Program-made: the position numbers and the translations under genes
Notes under the pieces: generated by a model
The model's input: only the letters and a program-made list of their open reading frames with translations
Told to the model about the DNA's origin: nothing
Database searches by the model: none
Origin: JBBSEZ01 sp038239195
GTDB taxonomy: Bacteria > Planctomycetota > Planctomycetia > Gemmatales > Gemmataceae
Assembly: GCA_038239195.1 (NCBI GenBank)
Contig: JBBSEZ010000215.1
Span: forward strand, 1-16,528
Reading direction: 5' to 3'
DNA: 16,528 nt
Shown: positions 6,861-13,307 of the stretch, piece after piece
How positions within the stretch are numbered: position 1 is the stretch's first letter
How the letters are laid out: the number at the start of each line of letters is the position of its first letter

Positions 6861-8306
6861 ATGAGCACCCCGACCACCACCCCTCCGCCCGTGGGCCCCG
6901 CCTCCTTCGACACCGTCACCGGCTGGCGCACCCTCGGCACGCTGACTCGCTATCACTGGTTCGTTTTCGTCGTGGCCGCCCTCGGCTGGCTGGCCGATTG
7001 CATGGACCAGCAACTCTTCACCCTGGCCCGGCGGGCAGCCGTCGCCGACCTCCTTGGCCCTGCCCCGCCCGAGTCGGACGCCGACGCCTGGAAAGAGTTC
7101 AACGGCCAGGTGGCGGCATGGAGCGGCTACACGACGTCGATCTTTCTGATGGGCTGGGCGATGGGGGGCCTGGCCTTTGGCATCCTGGGCGACCGCTGGG
7201 GCCGGGCCAAGACGATGATCCTGACGATCCTGCTCTACTCGATGTTCACGGGCCTCAGCGCCATCTCGTTCACCGTCTGGGACTTCTCCCTGTATCGCTT
7301 CCTCACCGGACTGGGCGTAGGTGGGGAGTTCGCCGTGGGCGTGGCGCTGCTCGCCGAGGTCATGCCCGACCGAGCTCGGCCGTTCACCCTGGGGCTGCTC
7401 CAGGCGTTCTCTGCCATCGGCAACGTGACCGCCGCCCTCCTCTACGTGCTGATGGGCTCGCTGGAGGGGGAGGGCGTTTTCGAGAACGTGACGCTGGCCG
7501 GGCTCCCCGTCACCGCCTGGCGGGTGATGTTCGTGATGGGCCTGGCGCCGGCCCTGCTGGCCCTGCTGATCCGCCGTCGGCTCCAGGAGCCGGAGCGCTG
7601 GAAGGCCGCCGCACTCGCCGCCGGGGGCGCGGGCAACCTCGGCTCCTACCGGGAACTGTTCGGCGATCCGCGCTGGCGCAGGAACGCGATCCTGGGGCTG
7701 ATGCTTGCCTTCTCCGGAGTGGTGGGGCTGTGGGCCATCGGCTTCTTCAGCGCCGACCTGGTGCAGACGGCCCTGCGCAAGACCCTCCAGGAAGAGGGGA
7801 AGCACGGGAAGGAACTGGCCGGGGCGCTCAAGATGTGGGCGGGATGGACCTTGCTGGCGCAGAACGTCGGCGCCTTTTTCGGCATGTTCGCCTTCAGCGC
7901 GATGACCCATCACACGGGCCGGCGCCCGGCCTTCGCGCTGGCCTTGATCCTGGCGATGCTGAGCACGGCGATGGTCTTCTGGCTGATGGACAGCCGGTCG
8001 GACATTCTGTGGATGGTCCCGCTGATGGGCTTCTGCCAGCTCTCGCTGTTCGGCGGCTACGCCATCTACTTCCCGGAGCTGTTTCCCACGCGCCTGCGCA
8101 GCACGGGCACGTCGTTCTGCTACAACGTGGGCCGCTTCGTGGCCGCGCTGGGCCCGACGGCGCTGGGGCTGCTGACTCGGGAGGTGTACAAGGACTACAA
8201 CGAGCCGATGCGCTACGCCGGCATCACGATGTGCGCGGTCTTCCTGATCGGGATGGCCGTGCTGCCGTTTCTGCCCGAGACCAGGGGCAAGCCGCTGCCG
8301 GAGTGA
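6861..8306 (+). CDS. MFS transporter, sugar-porter-like
   Basis: A 481-aa inner-membrane transporter of the major facilitator superfamily, with about twelve hydrophobic segments and a long polar loop in the middle (residues 245-275). Visible signatures are the acidic residue in the first membrane helix (D46-CMD49), the motif A-like GDRWGRAKT at 110-118, R-F-L-T-G-L-G-V-G-G-E-F at 146-157, and the end PETRGKPL at 473-480 that matches the sugar-porter PETKG motif. Between helices 1 and 2 there is an unusually long loop (60-85) rich in acidic residues. The substrate cannot be read from the sequence; metabolite:H+ symporters and sugar or aromatic-acid porters all fit. It diverges from proC. No strong Shine-Dalgarno precedes the ATG. 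Confidence 0.92.
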   Translation: MSTPTTTPPPVGPASFDTVTGWRTLGTLTRYHWFVFVVAALGWLADCMDQQLFTLARRAAVADLLGPAPPESDADAWKEFNGQVAAWSGYTTSIFLMGWAMGGLAFGILGDRWGRAKTMILTILLYSMFTGLSAISFTVWDFSLYRFLTGLGVGGEFAVGVALLAEVMPDRARPFTLGLLQAFSAIGNVTAALLYVLMGSLEGEGVFENVTLAGLPVTAWRVMFVMGLAPALLALLIRRRLQEPERWKAAALAAGGAGNLGSYRELFGDPRWRRNAILGLMLAFSGVVGLWAIGFFSADLVQTALRKTLQEEGKHGKELAGALKMWAGWTLLAQNVGAFFGMFAFSAMTHHTGRRPAFALALILAMLSTAMVFWLMDSRSDILWMVPLMGFCQLSLFGGYAIYFPELFPTRLRSTGTSFCYNVGRFVAALGPTALGLLTREVYKDYNEPMRYAGITMCAVFLIGMAVLPFLPETRGKPLPE

Positions 8307-8316
8307 GCGGGGCCGC

Positions 8317-8322
8317 TACAAT
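8317..8322 (+). promoter_or_regulatory. Possible -10 element
   Basis: TACAAT, matching five of six bases of the -10 consensus, begins 10 bases after the transporter's stop codon and lies 52 bases upstream of the start of the 85-aa gene. A matching -35 is not visible, so this is a weak call. Confidence 0.3.
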
Positions 8323-8374
8323 AGGCATCATCGGAGGTTCGCGGCCCGAACAATCGGTCTCGAGGAGAGCGACG

Positions 8375-8632
8375 ATGGCGGTAGTGGCCCCGGAGTGGTT
8401 GACGCGACACGGCGGCGAACTGCGGCAGAGCAAGGACGGGCGCTCGTGGAGCGCTTACTTCGCCGGGCAGTTGCAGTACGTTTTGCTGCCGCTCCCCGCC
8501 AAGGGCGCCCACAGTTGCCGCATCACGCAGACCATCAACGGCAAGCGCCTCGACGGGGGCAAGACCTATCCATCGCCCGACGCGGCAGCCCAGGGCGGGC
8601 TGGAGGAGTTGCGCGAGGCGCTGGGGTGGTGA
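8375..8632 (+). CDS. 85-aa small soluble protein, function unknown
   Basis: An 85-aa protein with no signal peptide and no membrane segment. It starts at the ATG at 8375-8377, which has GAGGAG 7 bases upstream, a strong ribosome binding site and the main reason for this start. The central part alternates polar and hydrophobic residues (SWSAYFAGQLQYVLLPLP, then SCRITQTINGKRL) as in a small beta sheet, and the C-terminus is a short helix (DAAAQGGLEELREALGW). The residue pattern after INGKRLDGGKTYPS looks like a DNA- or RNA-binding or integrase-arm-like small domain, but that is only an impression. It follows the transporter by 68 bp on the same strand. I do not recognise the family. Confidence 0.7.
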   Translation: MAVVAPEWLTRHGGELRQSKDGRSWSAYFAGQLQYVLLPLPAKGAHSCRITQTINGKRLDGGKTYPSPDAAAQGGLEELREALGW

Positions 8633-8727
8633 CAGGGGGCGAAAAGAACTCGCCTTCGTCTCTTTCAGCCCCTTTGGGAAGCCACGGCATCGATGTCTCG
8701 GTCCTTGCGCGAGGGCGCAACACGAGG

Positions 8728-8871
8728 ATGGACTTCGCCAAGGGCCTCCTCCGGTGGGCTGGTCGTCGGGTAGCCCGTACCTCGCCGACGATGAAAGTCG
8801 TTTACGTCCTGTTGTTCGGAGTCGTGCTGGCCCTGGTCATCACCGTCTTGCCGTTCTTCTCCAACTTCTGA
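8728..8871 (+). CDS. Possible 47-aa single-pass membrane protein
   Basis: A short reading frame ending in one clear hydrophobic helix (VVYVLLFGVVLALVITVLPFF) preceded by a basic stretch (RWAGRRVARTSPTMK), the arrangement expected of a small inner-membrane protein with its N-terminus inside. The ATG at 8728 gives 47 aa but has no properly spaced ribosome binding site (GAGG touches it). An internal ATG at 8791 would give only 26 aa. The charge pattern and the good hydrophobic helix are the only evidence that it is real. It lies between the 85-aa gene and the HEPN cassette. Function unknown. Confidence 0.4.
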   Translation: MDFAKGLLRWAGRRVARTSPTMKVVYVLLFGVVLALVITVLPFFSNF

Positions 8872-8961
8872 GGCGGCCCCGACGGGGGCCCCTGCGGGAT
8901 TGGAACGTGCCGACCCTGGCGCCCATGTCCGGGACGCCGTTGCCGCCACTGATTTTCCCCC

Positions 8962-8989
8962 TTCACCAGGCGGCGGCCGGGGGTAGAAT
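8962..8989 (+). promoter_or_regulatory. Candidate promoter for the HEPN pair
   Basis: TTCACC at 8962-8967 (four of six -35 bases) is followed after 16 bases by TAGAAT at 8984-8989 (five of six -10 bases), ending 36 bases before the start of the 228-aa gene. This is the best-formed sigma-70-like promoter that I see in the window, and it would transcribe the four-gene cassette. It is read by eye only. Confidence 0.42.
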
Positions 8990-9025
8990 GACGAACAGCC
9001 TTCGCATTTGGGCAAGGGGAACGGC

Positions 9026-9712
9026 ATGACCGAGCAGGACCTCATCTCTCGCGGATACGCGATCGTCGTCCGCCCGCCTGCGGATGCGACAGATGGCTAC
9101 CACGTCGTCTACACGCCGCGCGGCCCCTTCGGGGCTGGAGGCCCCGGTCTGCTTCAGGCCATCGGGAACGGGGGCCCTGGTCGAGCCATGGGCCCATTCG
9201 AGGCGGTTGTTCCGACGCAGGGCGAGGACGTGCCGGTCCGCTGGGCGTCCCCTCCGCCGGACCTCGCGTCGGCGCAGGGCCAGTTTGAACGGGACGCGAA
9301 GGAGCGGGTGCGCATTTTGAGCGGGTGGCTCGACCGCCTCTCGGCCCTCGTCAACGAGGTGGAATCCTGGGCGAAAGGCCTTGGCTGGTCCACCCGGAGG
9401 ATCGAGAAGCCGATGGAGGACTCGCAGATCGGCAAGCACAAGGTGCCCAGCCTTCTCATGCAGGAAGGCACGGATCGGATCTTGCTGGAGCCGATCGCCC
9501 GCTCCGCCCCCGGGACGGAAGGCGTTGTCGATCTCTACCTGATGCCCGCGTACGACGACGTCGCGAGCCTCTACTACGAGGACGGCCTCTGGAACCTGCA
9601 CTACACGTACGGGGGCACCGTCGCGGCGAACGCTCGCGAGGCCCCGGCGAGGCCTCTCTCCCAGGACGCCCTCCAAGAGGTCCTCGCGGAGATGAGGCAG
9701 CATGCCGCTTAG
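9026..9712 (+). CDS. 228-aa protein paired with HEPN gene, family unknown
   Basis: A 228-aa soluble protein that I cannot assign. The N-terminal part (residues 1-75) is Gly/Pro-rich. A helix with many charged residues follows (AQGQFERDAKERVRILSGWL, then LVNEVESWAKGLGW, about 85-125). The C-terminal half has LLMQEGTDRILLEPIAR and VVDLYLMPAYDDVASLYYEDGLWNLHY, which look like strands of a compact alpha/beta domain. The ATG at 9026 is chosen over an upstream TTG at 9008 because AAGGGG lies 6 bases before it. Its last 11 bp overlap the start of the HEPN-like gene, so the two are translated together. By position it could be an antidote, a sensor or a second subunit for the HEPN protein. The lack of a nucleotidyltransferase motif (GSxxxGxxxxDSDxD) rules out the usual HEPN/MNT pair. 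Confidence 0.78.
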   Translation: MTEQDLISRGYAIVVRPPADATDGYHVVYTPRGPFGAGGPGLLQAIGNGGPGRAMGPFEAVVPTQGEDVPVRWASPPPDLASAQGQFERDAKERVRILSGWLDRLSALVNEVESWAKGLGWSTRRIEKPMEDSQIGKHKVPSLLMQEGTDRILLEPIARSAPGTEGVVDLYLMPAYDDVASLYYEDGLWNLHYTYGGTVAANAREAPARPLSQDALQEVLAEMRQHAA

Positions 9713-10148
9713 AGATTCCTGGCAGACGCGGATCAAGGCGGTTGACCGACAATACGCGGCGGTACAATTGGCCACCTCCCGACTGCTGGAAGAGGGGCGG
9801 AAAAACCCTACCGTCCTCAAGGGCGGCGTCCAACACCGCGACGTTGTGAATGCCTCGCAAGACCTGGAAGGGACCTACCTCATCCGGCTGTTCGCGGAAT
9901 TCGAGAGCGGGCTGCGCCAGTATTGGGAGACCATCGCCACGACGCACCCCAGGACGAAAGACCTCCTGGACGGGCTCGCGGCCAGATGCAGGATCGGAAA
10001 CGACCAGCGCGACAACGCCCACCACGTCCGGGAGTACCGCAACAGCCTGGTCCACGAGCGTGAGGACGAGGAGGGAGACCCGGTCCCGATCGCCGAGGCG
10101 CGGGGCTATTTGTGTACGTTCTTTAGCTTCCTGCCTCGCGAGTGGTAG
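9702..10148 (+). CDS. HEPN-like protein with R-x4-H motif
   Basis: A 148-aa all-helical protein. Near the C-terminus, within REYRNSLVHE, it carries R113-N-S-L-V-H118, the R-x4-H signature of HEPN RNases, with N114 next to R as in active members. Upstream, the helix FESGLRQYW (67-75) fits the core of the four-helix HEPN bundle. HEPN proteins act as ribonucleases in toxin-antitoxin, abortive infection and CRISPR-associated systems, usually as dimers whose two motifs form one active site. The ATG at 9702 overlaps the upstream gene by 11 bp and has GAGG 5 bases before it. The family assignment rests on motif and helical pattern, since I cannot run a profile search. Non-catalytic HEPN proteins also exist. 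Confidence 0.7.
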   Translation: MPLRDSWQTRIKAVDRQYAAVQLATSRLLEEGRKNPTVLKGGVQHRDVVNASQDLEGTYLIRLFAEFESGLRQYWETIATTHPRTKDLLDGLAARCRIGNDQRDNAHHVREYRNSLVHEREDEEGDPVPIAEARGYLCTFFSFLPREW

Positions 10149-10194
10149 CCCGGTCCGTGCGTATGAGCGCTGGGAGTCGGCGAGGGGAGGGCGA

Positions 10195-10995
10195 ATGATC
10201 TTCGCAGAGCTACGAGGCAAACTCGGTGTTGACTACTCCCGCGCCCACGAACGCGCCGAAGACCTGCTCACGTCCACGGTCTTCGGGCTGCTGCGCTACC
10301 TGACGCCGGCCGACGGTCTGCTGGCAATCCTACAGCGGGCGCGGCCCGTGCGCGTCGAGGACGGAACTATTGAGGCCCGTCCCGATCCGAATTGGCTGGA
10401 GGTCGGCCTAGTGGCGGACGTCGGCGTCGAGTTCTGGCCCTACTGGCCGGGCTACGGCGAGCCCGACGTTCTCCTGACCCTGCGCGACCGCGCCGGGCAA
10501 CCCGTATCCCTAGTCCTTATCGAGGCGAAGCTGCACTCCCCGAAGAGCGGCCGGGCCGGCGTAGACGACGAGCTCACGGAAGAGGGCGCGGCTGACCCGG
10601 ACCAGCTGGTGCGCTACTGGCGTGGGCTACAAGTGCTGCCGGGCTTCCCTTCCATACCCCGACATCTCGTCTACTTGACCAAGCACGGCGCTGCGCCGGC
10701 CGGGGAACTGGCCGAGTCGGTGCGAAGGGCACCGGAAATGCGGCTCGCGTGGCTCTCCTGGCGCGACATCTGGGCGGTGGCAGACTCCGCCGCTGGGACT
10801 AGCCTCCCAGCGGCGGACCTGGCGCAGCTACTGGCTTACAAGGGCCTGAAGAACTTCAACGGTTTCGGCGCCGTGCCGTGGCAGCCGCATCCGGCGTCGC
10901 ACTTTTGGAGAAGGCACGGTTGGTTCACCCGGGCCCAACCGTGGCGCGGGGCCGCGGGAGCCGCGAGCTTCTGGGGAAGGGAGGAGCGATCATGA
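10195..10995 (+). CDS. PD-(D/E)XK nuclease-like protein
   Basis: A 266-aa protein with a PD-(D/E)XK layout: an acidic first helix (HERAEDLLTSTVFGLLRYL, E22), then GEPDVLL with D91, then I109-E110-A-K112 as the ExK motif, then D136-Q137-L-V-R-Y141 on the next helix. This is the same order and spacing style as the nuclease-like protein at 2547-3545, but the sequences differ outside the motifs. The ATG at 10195 has GGGGAGG 4 bases upstream and lies 46 bp after the HEPN gene. Its stop overlaps the next start as ATGA, so it is translated together with the 189-aa protein. It is probably a DNA- or RNA-cleaving component of a defence-type module. The C-terminal tail (residues 225-266) is Trp-, Arg- and Ala-rich and looks less conserved. 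Confidence 0.72.
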   Translation: MIFAELRGKLGVDYSRAHERAEDLLTSTVFGLLRYLTPADGLLAILQRARPVRVEDGTIEARPDPNWLEVGLVADVGVEFWPYWPGYGEPDVLLTLRDRAGQPVSLVLIEAKLHSPKSGRAGVDDELTEEGAADPDQLVRYWRGLQVLPGFPSIPRHLVYLTKHGAAPAGELAESVRRAPEMRLAWLSWRDIWAVADSAAGTSLPAADLAQLLAYKGLKNFNGFGAVPWQPHPASHFWRRHGWFTRAQPWRGAAGAASFWGREERS

Positions 10996-11561
10996 CAGAC
11001 AGCGCTGCGCAAATCGGGCCGTCGATCACGAACGCGGTCCGGTTCTTACGGAAGATATATCAAGACATAGGCGAACTCATCGCCTCGCTTGACGGCCTTA
11101 TGGCGGAGCGCGGGTGGCGGCCGACTGAACGGACGCGGGTCACATCGGAGATGTCGAACGGCTCGGACTCGACTGGCTGGCTGCTCGACTCCCTGTTTCG
11201 GTGCTACTACAAGGGCAGCACCCTTGAGGGCTTCGAGGATCTCGTCGCCTTCGTCATTCGGCTCGACCCGCCCGCCTCATTCGACCAGCCGTTGATGCTC
11301 GGGGCGGCGGCCCACTTTCCTGCCCCTATCAGCTATCAGGACATCGTGGATCAGTGGAAGGATAGCGGCAAGGTGTTCGAGGCGCTAGGGGCAAGACCCG
11401 GCCCGCGGCCGCTATTGGCCGATGAGGTAAGCACGTTCCTGCCGGCTGCGAGTCATGTCGTTGGCACGGCTGCGCCGCTGTGCAGCCTGACTGGCACCGA
11501 GTCACTATTGACGCAATTCATCGACCCGCTGCTGAAGGTCCAGCCGACGCTCGGGCGTTGA
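10992..11561 (+). CDS. 189-aa partner of PD-(D/E)XK protein, family unknown
   Basis: A 189-aa soluble protein that I do not recognise. The first 45 residues form a predicted helix pair (ITNAVRFLRKIYQDIGELIASL). A middle block contains SDSTGWLLDSLFRCYYKG (59-75), and later there is a region with PISYQDIVDQWKD. The ATG overlaps the nuclease stop as ATGA and has GGAGGAG nearby, so translation is coupled and the product is most likely a partner of the nuclease. The opening codons include two ATA in a stretch reading ATATATCAAGACATA, rare in a genome this GC-rich and unlike the neighbouring housekeeping genes, which suggests acquisition from elsewhere. Partner, immunity or specificity subunit are all possible. 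Confidence 0.75.
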   Translation: MTDSAAQIGPSITNAVRFLRKIYQDIGELIASLDGLMAERGWRPTERTRVTSEMSNGSDSTGWLLDSLFRCYYKGSTLEGFEDLVAFVIRLDPPASFDQPLMLGAAAHFPAPISYQDIVDQWKDSGKVFEALGARPGPRPLLADEVSTFLPAASHVVGTAAPLCSLTGTESLLTQFIDPLLKVQPTLGR

Positions 11562-11575
11562 CTGCCGCCGCTTAG

Positions 11576-11712
11576 TTTGACAATGTCGAATTACCCATGA
11601 GTGACCAAAATGCTAGCCAAATATAGCCAGAAGTTGCCGTACTGCACCGGGCAATCTAGCCAGTAACGCCCGAAATCGTCACGAAGCGTGTCCACTTTTC
11701 GACATTGTCAAA
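11576..11712. mobile_element. Candidate small element bounded by 15-bp inverted repeats
   Basis: TTTGACAATGTCGAA at 11576-11590 is the exact reverse complement of TTCGACATTGTCAAA at 11698-11712. The enclosed 107 bp are clearly more AT-rich than the surrounding genes and contain three copies of TAGCCA. This fits the ends of a MITE or of an internally deleted insertion sequence, for example of the IS21 type whose ends carry TGTCGA-like repeats; the family is a guess. There is no transposase and I see no convincing target-site duplication next to the arms. Confidence 0.5.
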
Positions 11713-12110
11713 ATAGCAACCCGTGGGTCAGCCGATGGCGGCTGCGCCAGTCGGCCTATCCCACCACCTCAGCCATTACACAACGCCTCCCTGTGCTGTC
11801 AAGCACCCGGCTTCACGCTCTTCGCCCAATTCCGGTTGCGGGCACAGGCTTGCGGCCACCCGCGAACACTGTCGTCGCCTTCGCCAGATCAGCCTGAATT
11901 CCCCTTCTCGGAAGGAAAGCACTTCTCGCGAAGCTGCCAGGGACGCACAAGAAGACAACAACGAGGAAAACTGTGCCCTTGTCTGTTCTCGCCTGGCGCT
12001 CATGGCGTCGTTGGCCGAGGCCCTTGTCGCTCAAACTCCTCTGCCAACGACGTACGCGCTCCAGGTAGCCTTCTGGCTGGTGGGGCGCAACTCCCTCTGG
12101 GCGGACGGCG

Positions 12111-12146
12111 GTGCGCCAACCCGCCCACCGAGGGCGGCCAGCCCAG
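12111..12146. repeat. 36-bp direct repeat, copy 1
   Basis: The sequence GTGCGCCAACCCGCCC...GCCAGCCCAG is repeated exactly at 12183-12218. It carries an internal hairpin, CCGCCC-ACCGA-GGGCGG at 12121-12137. The spacing to copy 2 is exactly 36 bases. It resembles a repeat-spacer-repeat unit, but only two copies are present. Confidence 0.75.
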
Positions 12147-12182
12147 ACATTTAGAACAGGTTCTCATTCAATAGCCGCCCGT

Positions 12183-12218
12183 GTGCGCCAACCCGCCCAC
12201 CGAGGGCGGCCAGCCCAG
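12183..12218. repeat. 36-bp direct repeat, copy 2
   Basis: An exact second copy of the 36-bp repeat at 12111-12146. Flanking bases differ immediately on both sides, so the repeat boundary is sharp. The 36-base spacer between the copies is more AT-rich than the repeats. Confidence 0.75.
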
Positions 12219-12294
12219 CCGTCACCCACGGCGGTTAACGGTGGTGTCGGGCCCGGGACGTGGTGTGGGGTGACGCGAAGAGTCGTCCGTCGTA

Positions 12295-12344
12295 GGTCGG
12301 GCCTCCGACTTGCCTTCGCAAACAGGCAGGCCAGGGGCCCGACC
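12295..12344. repeat. REP-like hairpin
   Basis: GGTCGGGCC at 12295-12303 pairs with GGCCCGACC at 12336-12344, with a smaller inner stem (TTGCCT...AGGCAG) between them. The GTAGGTCGGGCC opening is reminiscent of dispersed palindromes in planctomycete genomes, from memory only. It may be a REP-type repeat. Confidence 0.45.
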
Positions 12345-12624
12345 CACCGTCCTGGCGCCCAATGCGAAGAAAGCAGGAGACCAAACGTGTTGGCGGACTG
12401 AGTTTTTCCTCCGGGGCCTGTCGCAGCAAGTGAGGTCGGCGAAACAAGAGACGTTGAGGAGGGCAAACGCCCTTGCCGCTGCCGCACGGGCTCGGTGCTC
12501 GTGCCTCCAGGGCCCCGACCCGGGAGGCGTTCCTCCTTCTTTCGGTCTACTTCGTTGAGCGCCGGAAAGCCCCGAGCGAGACGGTGAGCCTGGGGAACGC
12601 CGCGGCACCTCCTTTCTCCTCCTT

Positions 12625-13123
12625 GTGGAGTGCAATTCACCATCGACTTGCGCAATTCGCCTCGCCCTGGTGCCATGCCTGGCCTTCCTCGCCGCCGCGC
12701 CGCCCTTGGCGCGGCCCCCCGAAACGCTCGCGGAGTACGCCCGCCAGTCCCAACGTCGGTCCGCGTACGGCTGCTACTTCCAGAAGGCGAAGGGGGGATG
12801 GGTGGTCGCGGAGAGCAAGCTCGGCAAGCACGACGGCAAGGACGTCCTCGTCGCGACGACCGAGCTCTACTTTGCCGAAGTGCAAGGCGGCACGAAAACG
12901 GTGACGAAGTTCAAGACCGTCACCTGCTGCGCCCTGGAAGGGGAAGGCGCTCTCGTCTTCAGCGAAGTGCGCTACTGGACGAACCAGGAAGAGAGGATGG
13001 TCCGGGCCGTTTGCAAGGGCACGGGGGCCCTGTCGAGATGGCCAAGAAACGGCGCGAGACGGCCAGGAAGCCTTCGTGGGCGAGACTTCGCCCCCGAAAA
13101 CGGGGCCGTCTGATAGACTGTAG
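12625..13123 (+). pseudogene. Small secreted protein gene with probable frameshift near 3' end
   Basis: The frame from GTG 12625 encodes a hydrophobic export signal (IRLALVPCLAFLAAAPPLA) followed by a plausible small mature domain: TLAEYARQSQRRSAYGCYFQ, then KGGWVVAESKLGKHDGKDVL, then TTELYFAEVQGG. After KGTG (about 13022) this frame turns into Arg/Pro/Gly-rich shadow-like sequence and stops at 13111-13113. The +1 frame instead reads on naturally (DGQEAFVGETSPP, then KTGPSDRL) to TAG at 13121-13123. The switch falls on a run of five G at 13023-13027, so a one-base insertion there, real or a sequencing error, explains it. The start is uncertain: no ribosome binding site precedes the GTG. Probably a periplasmic planctomycete protein of unknown function. 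Confidence 0.5.
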
Positions 13124-13177
13124 CAAGGAGAGTGGTCGCGACCGGGCCGGAGGCGTTGCGAAGGCGAGGGGAGGCGC

Positions 13178-13231
13178 CAATGTAGCCCGCGACTCCGTCG
13201 CGGCCCCGCCGCGGAGCGGCGGGCTACATTG
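13178..13231. repeat. REP-like palindrome upstream of DUF1501
   Basis: CAATGTAGCCCGC at 13178-13190 pairs perfectly with GCGGGCTACATTG at 13219-13231. The 28-base interior carries a further partial stem (CTCCG/CGGAG). The size and the stem ending in ATGTAGCC are typical of dispersed REP elements. It lies between the secreted-protein gene and the DUF1501 gene and could also stop transcription, though there is no T-run. Confidence 0.65.
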
Positions 13232-13307
13232 CTCGGGCCTTCAAATTGCGTCAGCCCCGGCCACGACCACACCTTGCCACCGTCTTCCGTTTGACCGAGA
13301 CTACCCC

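Larger units (their letters stand above)
11562..12624. other. 1-kb non-coding region rich in repeats
   Basis: I find no gene here that I can support. Open frames exist on both strands but lack ribosome binding sites and have shadow-like composition. The left part (to about 11990) is relatively AT-rich for this genome and holds a 15-bp inverted-repeat pair. The middle holds two 36-bp repeats. The right part holds a REP-like hairpin and GC-rich inverted repeats. No tRNA cloverleaf was seen. It looks like an insertion hot spot or a decayed mobile element next to the nuclease cassette. Confidence 0.6.

Noticed and set aside
5571..7913. A 780-codon minus-strand frame
   Set aside because: Only its last 97 codons are a real gene. 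The rest runs antisense to the MFS transporter and out of frame with proC and has shadow composition.
6998..8632. A 544-codon plus-strand frame
   Set aside because: Out of frame with the MFS gene. Only the last 85 codons (from 8375) have a ribosome binding site and a plausible protein.
8875..8890. GGCCCC-GACG-GGGGCC hairpin as terminator
   Set aside because: A six-pair GC stem with no following T-run; too weak to call in DNA this GC-rich.
12111..12218. CRISPR array
   Set aside because: Only two repeats and one spacer, no cas genes in the window, and a very GC-rich repeat; kept as a direct repeat only.
11562..12624. tRNA gene as integration site
   Set aside because: No T-arm consensus (GGTTCGAATCC-like) or cloverleaf was found in the region next to the cassette.
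12164..12676. Minus-strand open frames of 70 to 170 codons in the repeat region
   Set aside because: No ribosome binding sites and Arg/Gly/Pro-rich translations; the frames overlap each other and the repeats.
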